A stretch of 64,000 nucleotides of DNA from Diphasiastrum complanatum (taxonomy: Eukaryota > Streptophyta > Lycopodiopsida > Lycopodiales > Lycopodiaceae), in the NCBI GenBank assembly GCA_029204225.1, contig CM055092.1, forward strand, positions 59,768,077-59,832,076, written 5' to 3'. A model generated the notes under the pieces. That model saw nothing but the letters and a program-made list of their open reading frames with translations, did no database searches and was not told the DNA's origin. A program made the position numbers and the translations under genes. Shown here one piece after another: positions 9,910-20,263 of the stretch (positions within the stretch are counted from its first letter, which is position 1; every line of letters starts with the position of its first letter).

Positions 9910-10023
9910 CTGCAGGTGAGAGACATGTAGTTTAGGGCATTACGAAAAAACTTAACACTGACAGAAAAACAAACTAGCAACCATTGAAAAGATAAAGAAC
10001 AATTACAACACTGTACCGCTTAC

Positions 10024-11905
10024 CTCTCTGGCTGCAAGATGGGCAGCTGCAGGAACTGTCCAATCCGGTCCATGAGCTCATACACCAGTCCAAGTGTCGA
10101 CCCCTCGCTGTCAGCCATGTGGAGCACAATGTAGAGTGGACGAAGCAGTCCTGACAATGTCTGTGCATCCCTCCAAAACTGGTCTCCCCTCACCGTGGAA
10201 GAAAAGTGCTCCCCATCCTCAGTGCGCGGAAACGTAGTGGCACACCAAAGATCACTAGCAACCATCTGTAGAAGCTGGGCCCTGCACCTGATCAAACGGT
10301 CGATGACCACCAAGTCGAATGCAAAGCGTGTGGGGGCTGGCTTACGGAGGCCCAGATGGCTGAACACCCGGAACATGGCAAGAACACGCCTCTTTCTGGT
10401 GACAAAAGTCACCAGGAAGAGGGCCTCCCGGACGATGGCTCTAACCCAGGGAAGTGCTCCTATGTCCCCCATCAGAAGGTCTATGTCGTACGCTGCACAT
10501 GGGGTATGAACAATATGAGGGAACTCGGCCTCTAGCAGTACACCCATCTGAATGCAATTCGTGGCATTGTCCGTCACCACCGTGATGACATGTTGTGGGC
10601 CTATGGCTAGGATGGAAGACCTGATGACATCAAACATGAACTCTGCATATATGACTCCCCCCCCTTGCAACAATCCACTGCCCTCAAAAACTGTGTGCCC
10701 ATGCAGCTGGAGACCAGTATGTTGAGGATCGGCCTCCTCCTGACATCAGTCCAGCCATCGGACATGATGCTGCAACCGTAAGTGGCCCAGTGCCGACGCA
10801 GAGGCTCCATCTCTCTAGACAAGGACTCAACCCTATCCCTCAGCATGTGTGTGCGGACAACCTCTGAACTAGGGACTCCCCAGCTAGGGCTGACTGACTG
10901 TGCAAGGCGGAAGGCCCTTCTGAAGGGCTCAGAGTCGGTGAAGGCAAAGGGTAGGTTCAACTCATAAATCAGACTGGCCACGGCCTGTGTGACCTCTCTG
11001 TCCATGTGCGGCTGATGCGCGCCGCGAATGGTCTGCTGCACGAGGGCTCTCCCTGGTGGGCGACGAGTGGTGGACCTCCAGCACGGTGCACCAACCGTGA
11101 CGGGAATGGACGATGACGCAACAGGCTAGGCATTGGTGGATGCATCGGCTGTAGACGTGGAATGAGGAGAGTGGGATGCACTGGCAGGGATGGGTGCGGC
11201 AGCATAGGTGGGGTGCACTGGTGGAGGGGCAACATCTGGCATGGGGTACGAAAACTGCTGGCTGAGGAGGTCATCCGGATGGGAAGGGAAGGAAGAAGGG
11301 ATCTCTTCCACATCCTCGAAGGCCCCAGCAATAGCATCCTGGGCCTGCTCAGGTGGCGGAGAGTCCATGAGAAAGTTGTAGACTGGGGGAGTGCGAGCAA
11401 CAGTGGGTGGTGGTGGAACCGCAGTGGCAACTGGCGGACGCGATGGGACGGGATCCACCGGAATCTGAGCAGATGGGGGTGCGTGAGGCAGAACTGTCTG
11501 AGGGAGATGAGGGGCAAAGGGACTGGAGGAGGATGCACTCCCTCTCCTCGTGCATGCCAGCCAAGCAGGCAGCAACTCTGGGTCAGCCACATAAGGAGCG
11601 GTGCAAAATCGGAGAATGCCCTCCGAAATGGTGTTCTCCCCTGCCACGAGCCGTGGCCCGTAGGTGTCCAGTAGTCGCTGCCTGTCGGGGACGGTCATAC
11701 TGCCACAAGGGGCAGCATTCAAGGTGGCACCATTTTTGGCGCGTGCACCGAGCAGATGGCCTTTAAGGCGAGTGAGGGATGCAGCAAACTCGACGAGACA
11801 GTATCGACAGCAAACGATTTTCTGACCGGTCTTGTTGGCCTTGTCGGCAACCCGCCTGACAATGTCTACCTCGTCCCACAGACCGGAAAGGTCGGATTGC
11901 ACCAT
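10024..11905 (-). pseudogene. hAT transposase first exon, copy 2: BED finger plus DUF659
   Basis: ATG at 11905 opens MVQSDLSGLWDEVDIVRR, followed by a BED-type finger (CRYC and RLKGHLLGAR), a Pro-rich linker, FEDVEEIPSSFPSHPDD, and a DUF659/hAT core with SDGWTDVRRRPILNILV (about 10755), VVTDNATNC (about 10560) and ALPWVRAIVREALF. These are the DNA-binding and catalytic-fold parts of plant hAT-like transposases. The exon ends at a strong GTAAGC donor (10023). Breaks are one in-frame TAG at 11128-11126 and a one-base slip at an eight-base G run (plus 10657-10664). Few lesions suggest a fairly young copy; the homopolymer slip could even be an assembly error. Confidence 0.85.
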
Positions 11906-12230
11906 TGCAGATGAAACGAGGGATGGATTGCTGGAAAAAAAACAGCAGGGTTCACTGTTGGAGAGCTGAAAATGGGCGAAGGCAGGGCGAAGCAAGTCAG
12001 ATGCAAGGCAAGGCGTTGCGTGGGCGAAGGGTGACACAAGGAATCAGAAGGCAGGTAGGCAAAAACAACAGCGATGGCAGGGCGCAAAAAAATTTGAGAT
12101 GAAATGCGAGGGGGGCGGGTAGGTTTAGGTTTAAAAAAAAAATTTAAAATATTAAATATTAAATTATATTATTATATTATGGTACCGCGACCAGTATGGA
12201 TCCGCGGTACCCGATACCGCTGGATCTATG

Positions 12231-12273
<43 letters not shown>
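12231..12273. repeat. (AT)n microsatellite
   Basis: About 20 AT units lie directly at the right terminus of hAT copy 2. This mirrors the TA tract at 5971-5990 on the left side. Confidence 0.9.
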
Positions 12274-12277
<4 letters not shown>

Positions 12278-12301
12278 TTCTTCACCCAAATTTTGTGGGA
12301 C

Positions 12302-12395
12302 CTGAAATGTACTGGAATTGGACCTATAATATACTGAAATTGAACCTGAAACTACAAGAAACGCATATTATAGGTCCAATTCCAGTATATTTCAG
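12302..12395. repeat. Near-perfect 31-bp inverted repeat (hairpin)
   Basis: The left arm at 12302-12332 and right arm at 12365-12395 are reverse complements with one mismatch, separated by 32 bases. The core is actggaattggacctataa. Related half-copies surround it (gaaattgaacctgaaa, tattataggtctgattt). It could be a MITE remnant or a small foldback element. Confidence 0.85.
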
Positions 12396-13189
12396 ATATT
12401 ATAGGTCTGATTTAGTATATTATAATACACAGATAAACCAGAGATGCATTTACTCTTAATCCTCTATGTTTTCTCTTTCTACTAATACCCATATTGAATA
12501 TATATACAAACAAAAAAAATTGTGATTCGCGAATCGCGATTCTAGAATCACGGCTGCAACTATGCAACATACTAATGTAAAAAATATCCAAAGATAGGCT
12601 CACATGTCTCCTTGCTACAACTAGCCCGTTGCCAATCCATGCGTAGTTTATTTGGTTGATATGCCCTTTTACTAGCATAAATACACTGCAATCGCAAGGC
12701 TGCCTGTCCAAATAAGTAGTTACCCTCATCATATCATGTGTGCATCTCTTATTAAACTTCCATATGAAGCATTCATATGCACTCATAAAAAGTATCCAAC
12801 GAAATGGATATTCAGTAACTAAGGCAAGTTGCACTAAGCAAGTCTCTCTTCTTTTGACTACACATTCACAAATTTGTACTTAGGTGAGATAACTCCCACT
12901 GGCATTTGAATTGTATCATCATCAGGTGCTAGGATATCCTAGCTCAACGAGTGTTGTGATAGCTTCTTGTTGCTCAATGCTAATAATCTAGCATTTGATT
13001 TGATCCACCATCATGAGATGAAACATCATAAAATGGAGGTGAGAAAACTGAAGATTAATATTCATTAGTTGTGGAGGAGATGGTGGAGGGGTAGAATTTT
13101 GTATAATGGATAAAAGATATATGGTAATAGTTGAATGAGACGCTAGCTATATGTTAGGAGGTGTGATAGGAGTAGTAGTAAATGTGCTC
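12396..13189. other. AT-rich stretch without supported genes
   Basis: I find no domain-bearing ORF. A 140-codon minus-strand ORF at 12412-12834 has no recognisable motif and is not called. The segment contains an alternating GATTC/GAATC palindrome at 12523-12548. Confidence 0.6.
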
Positions 13190-13865
13190 GTGTATTCAGC
13201 CCACCCACGTTGAACTTGGTGGGAGGGTCACTAAAAATCCTCTCCTCAATACATCAAAACCGCGATGAAGCAATGTTTTGAGTATTCTGCTGGATGGCCA
13301 TTGGACATAATGGAAAGGCCACTAAAAAATCTTTTATCCAATACATCAAAATGTGATGAAACAATGTGTTCATGTATTTGGCCCAGCCATAATTGAATGG
13401 CTGTTGAACCTGGTGAAAAGTTCACAAGTAAGTCCTTTCTCCAAGACGTCAAAAGCACAATGAACCGATGTGCTCGTGTACTCAGCCGATCCATAATTGG
13501 ACAATTCTTGAACTTGGTGAAAAGGTCATTGAAAAATTCATTTCTCGATACATCAAAATCACAGTGAAACGGGTATTGTTCGAGCCATGTTTAATGGCCG
13601 TTGAACTTAATGGCAAGGTCACTAAAGAAACCTTTGACCAATACGTCAAAAATGCAATGCACCAATGTGTTCGTCTATTGGGGGAGCCATAATTTAACAT
13701 CCATTGAACCTGCCTAGAAACTCCTTTGCCCAATGCATCAAAACAGAAACGTAACAATGTGTTCGTGTATTTGGCCAAGCCATAATTGAACTGCCATTGA
13801 ATCTGGTGGAAAGTCACTAAAATATCCTCCTTCAATTCATCAAAACACAACAAAATGGTCGAAAA
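13190..13865. repeat. Satellite array, seven units of about 92 or 103 bp
   Basis: The landmark (a/c)(a/g)tcaaaa occurs at about 13252, 13344, 13447, 13551, 13644, 13736 and 13838, giving spacings of 92, 103, 104, 93, 92 and 102. Each unit carries aatgtgttcgtgtatt, agccataattgaa, ttgaacttggtg and aaggtcactaaaaaat. Units are well diverged, so the array is old. Short ORFs on both strands here are by-products. Confidence 0.9.
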
Positions 13866-14088
13866 GATAACGCATAGCACTGCGAGACACTTGTGGCCAC
13901 ATTTAACGTTATATCTGTTTTCCTCGGTGTGGATATGGATTATGTAAACAGCTAGGTTTTATATTCTGCATTTTCAAAGAATAAAAGAAACAATTGGTCA
14001 AAGATAATCTCGTGTCATTGTTTATACATGAAACTGCGAAGGAAAAATGGAGATAAACAGATATTGCGAAAATGCATAACTCCCTTAC

Positions 14089-14193
14089 AATGTATAGGAC
14101 TGGATCGGGCGTTTTTGCTCTGACTGCAGCATTGACAGCATCTTCGATCCTCTGTGAAAGCTTGTGCTTTTCTAAATACTCCTGTACCGACAT
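14089..14193 (-). CDS. Enolase (ENO3-type) first coding exon
   Basis: The 35-codon exon begins MSVQEYLEKHKLSQRIEDAV and ends ...DPVLYI, followed at once by a consensus donor GTAAGG (14088). I recognise this N-terminus as that of plant enolase-like ENO3 (2-phosphoglycerate hydratase family, glycolysis), where Met-Ser-Val-Gln-Glu-Tyr-Leu is characteristic. The exon ends in phase 0. About 14 kb of minus-strand downstream sequence in the window shows no matching second exon, so either the first intron is very long and full of transposons or this is a duplicated fragment. The preserved frame, start and splice donor favour a real exon. Confidence 0.8.
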
Positions 14194-14320
14194 CGTGATC
14201 TATTTGTTTGAAATAGCTCGAATGAAAAAGGGCGGGATCTAGCAGCCACAAGAGAGCAAAGGGGCTGTGTTTCTTGGATTGAACGAAAGCCTCAATGAAA
14301 ACAAAGGATGTCTCTAGATC
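14194..14320 (-). promoter_or_regulatory. Probable 5' UTR and proximal promoter of the enolase exon
   Basis: Upstream of the ATG the minus strand reads as a pyrimidine-rich leader (cattcgagctatttcaaac, then cgcccttttt and ctttgctctctt). No convincing TATA box is visible, so the start site cannot be placed. Assigned by position only. Confidence 0.35.
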
Positions 14321-16493
14321 TTAACATGGAAGACGAAGGGATCTCTAGACCAAATAATCACAAGAAGAAGAAGAAGAAATAACGTGATTGATAGATACAT
14401 CAAGAGAATCTTTGCCTTCAAATGGGTGCAATTTTTAAAAAACAAAATATGTTCAGAAGGACTAAAAAAATTTTAAGAATAATCTTATGCTCAAACTCCT
14501 GGAAGAGGGACGACTCCTCTTTTAACAAATTGTCACAATAGCAAAAAATGGAAAAAATAAAAGCACGTGGCAGATTCCACCAGACAATCCAAGGGGAGTC
14601 CTAACAATGGTATTGGAGATTTGTATATGTGCAAGATTTGAAGCAACCAGAAGTGAATTATGAGGTATAGCTTGCATGCCATTTTGAAGAGAAAATTTGT
14701 CATGAATCCATGGAAGTTTTTTACGAACGGGCATCTAAACTACTACTATATTCTATAGGTTTCCATATGCATCTCTTGTGGATCTAGAAAGTAAAAGATG
14801 TATTGCATGCATAATAATTGATTGTAGGAGTGATGTATTTGTGCATGTGAAATAGCTAAAATATTGTGCTGATATTGTATTGCTGATAAATTTATCAATT
14901 AAGGGACATGCTTTCATATACTAATGAGCTCACTCTTTTCTATGCATAATATCAAGCTAATACATCATTGATAATTTCATATTGCAAAAGCCTTCCTAAT
15001 TCTAGCATCTTGGATCTTTGATATGAATCGTGTACAAATGAGTTGTTGTTGTCTCAGATCCTGCTCATTGCTCAAGTCACAACTTTCTAAGGCTTTTTAA
15101 TGCCTTTTGGCACATTAATGGTGCATGACATGACCTTCAAATTAGTGCCATCTTTTATAGTTAAGTTAGAGCTAGGATCTCATGCACAATTAGTTATTAT
15201 ATCTTTTGGAATATGCCCAAGGTTTATTAGGTGGCAATGCTTTCTCTACACTACATTGTTCTTTCAAGTTTTGGTCAAGGATCGTAAATGAATTTACCTT
15301 CATAGATGTGTTGACAACAAGTGTTAAAACCAATGTTAAGTTACTTGTTGTAGAATAAAAACTTTGAATGCTTCCATCAAATTTTTTGTTAACAACTTAT
15401 AGTGATGAAGGCAACAATAGAGAGCACTAAGATTTTGATGTAGTGTGACTCATTGAATTTTTATTAAAGTATCAGAATCTATATCCCTTTTGCCACAAGG
15501 TTGGGTAGAATATTTAAGGATTTGCTTTTGAGCAAAGATAGTTGATTTGGGATAATAGGGGTGCGTATGAATCTATCAGTGGCTACTTATTCCTATTTCA
15601 CAGGGACTACTAACATGCCTAAAAAGTATGCATGCATTTGCATTTGTATTAATGATTACTCGTGTTGTTTGCATAGTCACGTATGCTTTACCATACATTT
15701 TCTAGTCTTATGTACAATATTAATATGTGCCTTTGACCATTCTAACCAAGTTCAAATGGTTCAAACGTGCACATATTGTATGATCAAAAATTAATTGAAC
15801 AAGAGTTTTGTAATACAACGACTCATTTCATGACATTGAACATAAGGGCCCTTTTGACTAGCCTTCATGTTATTAATTTCAATAGAGATAAAATGTCATC
15901 TATGTGTTGTGACAATTCTATTATCAGTTGGTCATAGATGATAAACACACATATTTTAAAATGCTCTGAGGCTCACAAATTAGTGTCTATTCAGAAAGAT
16001 TTGGATGTTTCTCTTTGTTGTTGCATTTATTCTTTTGAATTTTGAATATGAATTATTTCACCTAGTTTTCAAGTTAGTTTTACATTGAATTAATGTTGCA
16101 CTTCATGGAAAATTTTCAAATTTATTGTCTTTTGATAACTTTGATTTTGAAATGGTCAATTGTGAACAATATAATTCACAAAATTTATCAGAATATATTG
16201 ACGCTGCATTTTCTAATATTTGCCTCTTGAAAAGGTAGTAGATCATAAAATAAACTTAGCACCAAATATAGTCCATCTACTTTTAGACAGCCATATTGGT
16301 TTAGCCATAAAATAAATAAAGTAGCAAGCAAATATAACAATATCTTAGGATTAGATATATCAGACACATTCAATTTCCATGGAGTGTGCATGTTTTTTTT
16401 GTCACTTAAAAAGATGGATGGATATACGAGTGCATAGATTACAAATGCCTTAATAAGTCAACTATCAAGAATATGTATATATTGTTTCAAATG
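14321..16493. other. AT-rich intergenic sequence, no genes seen
   Basis: This stretch lies between the enolase 5' end and the copia LTR. Short ORFs (for example 15100-15291 and 15561-15794) lack any motif or codon bias that would support them. Confidence 0.6.
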
Positions 16494-17551
16494 TGTTGGA
16501 GTTAATCTTCACTCCTACTCACCTAAATTCATTTCCTGAGAACCAATATATTATGTAAATATTCTCTCTCTACAATAGCATGCAGTCTTACTTGCACAAG
16601 TCGAACAGTCTGTGCAATATATCGACCTGAAGCATAAGAAGGATCGACTTCGTCGACGTCTACGACATCGACGTCACTGACTCGACTTCGTCGACATCTT
16701 GATATCAACTTCATCGACATCTTCTCTAGGGAGAACCGGTCGACTTGACTTGTCCGACACCTTCGACGATCTTCGACTATCACTACTCAAAATGGAGAGC
16801 TCTTCTTCCTCTGCCCTGTCCGATACAAACTACGTCACAATTCATTTCAATACTTTGTAGAAACTTCACGATCGTTTCTCACACAGATTCTACAATTGAT
16901 GCATGTATATATACATAATAGCAACACACTAGTGAAACAGAGACAAAGAACATGAGATATATGATATCAGAGTCAATCAGTGGAAGCGTGAAATAGAGTT
17001 CCTTCGTGAACTCCTTTTGTATCAAGATTATCTGATTCCATAGGATCAGAGATTTTAGAGAGAGTGAAAGTAATTCAAGAAGTAGAGATAGTATTCAGTC
17101 TGTAACTAGAATAGTAAGATCACAGCACGTACTGCGCTATTCCTGTGAACCATTCTCGAGCACAGGATCGTAATTTGATTGTTGTATTCTCAACAGCTTA
17201 ATGCATATTCTCTTCTTTTTTTATGTGTATCGTACACTGATGAATGCTTTCTGATAACTCCTTTCTCTTACACTGATACTCGTTCCACGACTCAATTGAA
17301 TATCTAATCTTGAGAAAAGCATGGTTGTCATAGATGCCTAATTGTTTTGCTCCCTTCATGGTTGTCATTGACACCTACTAAGATATTCATCTTGTCAATT
17401 TAAATAATAGTCTGAATCTATTGTTTGGCAAAGATCCTGTTACAATTTCTATGTTGAGTTTTCTCTTGATTAAATCTCATATCCAGTGAGAGCGGTATAA
17501 CCAAAATATTCAAACACAATCATTTGCATAATTCATACAAAAAACCCAACA
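16494..17551 (+). mobile_element. 5' LTR of outer Ty1/copia element (about 1,058 bp)
   Basis: It begins TGTTGGAG and ends ACCCAACA, a 6-bp TG...CA inverted terminus (TGTTGG/CCAACA). A copia-type primer-binding site follows three bases later. Inside is a TCGAC-rich patch (16620-16775, repeated cgacttcgtcgac). A second PBS-like string at about 16966 (atgatatcagagtc) would give a shorter LTR ending near 16950; the longer version is preferred because gag starts just after its PBS. Confidence 0.65.
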
Positions 17552-17554
17552 GAG

Positions 17555-17567
17555 TGCTATCAGAGCC
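17555..17567 (+). promoter_or_regulatory. Copia primer-binding site (tRNA-iMet type)
   Basis: TGCTATCAGAGCC differs by one base from the usual TGGTATCAGAGCC of plant copia elements, which pairs with initiator tRNA-Met to prime minus-strand synthesis. Confidence 0.75.
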
Positions 17568-17626
17568 ATCATTTCAAACTGTTATTAGTATTCAAGACTA
17601 TTTTACAATTTCTTAGACCATTCAAC

Positions 17627-17823
17627 ATGGAAGGTACATCTTCAAAAATCTGCTTGATCAATAAGTTCAACAATGATGACTTCCACATGTGGAAATTCAG
17701 AATAAAGATGATACTCACTAAAAAAGAACTCTGAGAAAATGTCAACGATTCAATAGCCAAGCCGACTGAACCTGACATGCTGACCGCTTGGGAATCTAAG
17801 GATGGCAAAGCTCTTGCCATTGT
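17627..17823 (+). pseudogene. Outer copia gag, segment 1
   Basis: ATG at 17627 starts a copia gag with INKFNNDDFHMWKFRIKMIL, typical of the DUF4219/UBN2 capsid region, and reaches WESKDGKALAIV before being cut by an insertion. One in-frame TGA occurs at 17732-17734. It continues at 19489 and 27391 once the two insertions are removed. Confidence 0.85.
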
Positions 17824-19483
17824 TGATGGGGCAAGGGAGATAGAAGAACGTGAACGGAGAAAAGAGCAGGAATATTTCGGAACAGCTCTCCCATTCTAAT
17901 CAGTTGTTAAATGCAAAAACAGTCTTATAGCCAGCTTATACTAAATGTAATCATAGCCTTAAGTGTTCTAATTGTCCAACAGGATCTTAAAAATTAATTC
18001 ATACTCTAAAATAAGAGTACATTCCACCAAAGAGATTAGAGATGGTTTGCGTGTGGTGCTCCCGAAAGCAGATTCAATGTGAAGTATAGTCTGAAATAAA
18101 TGGAAGAGCAGTATGATAACGCGAGTTCCTTAGGCGTCAAAGACAGCCATCGTATGATCAGAAACTGAGGAGTCATAGACATCCATGTTCTGATCAGAGT
18201 GAGTAAACAAGTGCAATCAAATAGCAATGAAAGTGCATTCAATCACAACAAGCATTCATCTACGTTGTACATAGATAAAAGCAAGCTATTGTTATATTAC
18301 ACTAAAGCACAATACAAAATAGCAACTACAACCAAAAATGACGACGTAATTGGGATGTTCAAACAACGTGTCTCATGGACGGAGCAATCACAAATCTGTG
18401 CTTGGATGATCTATTTATAGATTTCATCCATGTACTAATTACATTGAATGCTTGTCACCTAATTAGAAAAGTCGTTGTACTTGGAAGTATATGGCTTTTG
18501 TGACAACTGTACACAGTATGTATACGGTCAACAAATCAGAAATGTTGACACGGACGAGGACTTCGCAAATTCTCTCACTTCGCATTTTATGTGAAGTGGT
18601 TTTCTCTCAATTCGCAAATTTTGGGAAGTGACTGGGAACGTTCCTCGTTCAAAACAAACGACCTTCGACATTTTCTCTCTCTTTGGGATTTTGCAAAAAA
18701 GCCGAAGGTGCCCTTAAACAGTTTAACCTTTAAAAATAGATGACCTTTGAAAATTTTCTCTCTCTTCGCATTTTTTGAAAAAATGAGAAAAAGCCGAAGG
18801 TGTTAAAAACAGTTAAACTTTTGAACTTTAAGCTTTTGAACTATGCAAGCGTCGCATTTCGGGAAAATGCAAAAAAGCCGAAGCTATTGAAAACATAGTA
18901 GATCTAAACGTTTACGACTGTTGATATTCAATTAGACGCTCTATTTTCAGGGTCAAATAATTTTTGTTCATGAATATTTTGGACAGTTTGTCTCTTCATT
19001 ACAGCTACTTGTTTCGTGAATTATTCACAATACTTTCGTGTTTCGCGAATTATTTGCGACACTTGTCTCTTCGCGATATTTTTGTGTCGTTTATGCAGAC
19101 TGTCGCGACACTTAAAGTATTTCTGCAGACTGTCGCGAAAGCAATGTATTTCTGCAAACTTGTTCTAAATGCTAATTTCGTGGAAGTCCTTGAAGATGGC
19201 CAAGTCTTCAATGACTTCAAATTATTGAACTTAACATCTGGACTTGAAATTATGACAGGATTGGTAACCCTTTGCTAGAGATCAGCCGGAACCCCGTTGT
19301 AGACGTTCTTCAAATAAATTGGCTGTCTAAATTTGCGATTCCTGCAGGTATCAGATGAGCAGATGTAGAACCAAAGTTGGTTTCACCTGATCCTAGATCA
19401 ATGATCAATAAACATGTAGAAAAAATCATGAAATAGAAATTAGTCATTCACGAAGGAGACAACTGTGGGCTTAATTTCCAACA
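17824..19483 (-). mobile_element. Solo LTR (about 1,660 bp) inserted in copia gag, TSD ATTGT
   Basis: It is flanked by the direct repeat ATTGT (17819-17823 and 19484-19488). The ends are TGATGG...CCAACA; on the minus strand it starts TGTTGGAAATTAAGCCCAC, a familiar copia LTR opening. No coding domains are inside. Removing it with one ATTGT copy makes the gag frame continuous. It contains GCCGAAG-type repeats (18690-18885). A single LTR with intact TSD implies LTR-LTR recombination after insertion. Confidence 0.8.
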
Positions 19484-19488
19484 ATTGT

Positions 19489-19574
19489 ATCTCTGAATCT
19501 TAAAGATTCACAAATAGCTCATGTAGCAAATTGTTCCAGCTCCAAAGAAGCATGGGACATTCTTTCTGGTCTAT
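19489..19574 (+). pseudogene. Outer copia gag, segment 2
   Basis: This short exon-like piece encodes SLNLKDSQIAHVANCSSSKE and AWDILSGLY, the central UBN2 capsid motif (alanine-x-x-Ala/Trp-x-x-Leu). It is bounded left by the solo LTR and right by the gypsy insertion; both junctions carry 5-bp target duplications. Confidence 0.85.
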
Positions 19575-19579
19575 ATGAA

Positions 19580-20263
19580 TGTAGTGGGTTTCTTTCCTTG
19601 CCTATCCTCAACCCAAGATCTAATCAATCTAGCATCAGGGAGATGAAGTTAGTTGTCACGCATAGATTCGTTCCCATGAGAGCGATAGCATAGTTCAAAT
19701 TTCAACATGAATGGAAGATTCACATCTAACTCTACCATCCATTAATCCTAAGCATTAACACTACATCCATTAACACTAGATCCACAATGAAGATAGCTTA
19801 CTCTTTCTCTCTCTCCCTTTCTCTCTCACAAAAGTATAAAAACATGCAATCCCAATAACAATCAATTAACAAAACACAATAAAAGCATGAGAGATGGAGA
19901 AAAAGTGATAGAGAACAAGGACATTCATAAATCCATTTCACAAGAGAACCAATCTGCTTTATTGAAATAAAGATATGTACATGTGTAGGAAACTCGAGTT
20001 GGTCCCTTTTTATAGTAGGGAGGAGGACCCTGTCCTCTGAATCCCAATTGGTCCATTTTTGCCTCCCTAATTATTCAAATTTAAAAAAGAGTGAGAACCA
20101 TCAAATTGGAGGGAAACCCAACTTTATTCACTAACTTAACATTTAGGCCCTGCGACATTAAAAGTCTCGCAAAAAGCCCTAAAGTCATTTTATTGTCTTT
20201 CTAATTAATCAAATAACTATGTGATCATCGGGTTGGACTTACACACGCAGGGTGCCAAATCCC
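19580..20263 (-). repeat. 3' LTR of nested gypsy element (54 bp short)
   Basis: It aligns closely with 26653-27331. The inner border lacks the last 54 bases present in the right LTR (27332-27385), and the neighbouring ORF is also cut, so one deletion removed the ORF end, the polypurine tract and the LTR start. A TATA box reads CTATAAAAAG on the minus strand at about 20007-20016. Confidence 0.9.

Larger units (their letters stand above)
5992..12230 (-). mobile_element. hAT DNA transposon copy 2, near full length (about 6.2 kb)
   Basis: The element carries a BED-DUF659-hATC transposase with AT-hook extension on the minus strand and a convergent small ORF on the plus strand. Its ends are imperfect terminal inverted repeats: CATAG followed by GGTACC-rich sequence at 5992-6085, and the reverse complement ending ...CTATG at 12180-12230. 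GGTACC/CCGCGG motifs are repeated subterminally at both ends, as hAT transposases often require. Each end abuts a TA/AT microsatellite, so an 8-bp target duplication cannot be distinguished from the microsatellite. The element is markedly more GC-rich than its surroundings. Confidence 0.75.

Noticed and set aside
12412-12834. 140-codon minus-strand ORF
   Set aside because: No motif, unusual composition and no neighbour context; likely chance in AT-rich DNA.
13190-13865. CRISPR-like array
   Set aside because: Units are diverged along their whole length with no repeat/spacer alternation, so it is a eukaryotic satellite.
13895-14088. Enolase second exon next to the first (acceptors at aaatgcag and ccttcgcag)
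   Set aside because: The sequence after either acceptor does not resemble the Asn-His-Met region expected for enolase exon 2.
16962-16980. Alternative copia PBS (atgatatcagagtc)
   Set aside because: It is a weaker match than 17555-17567, and gag starts right after the latter; kept only as an uncertainty on LTR length.
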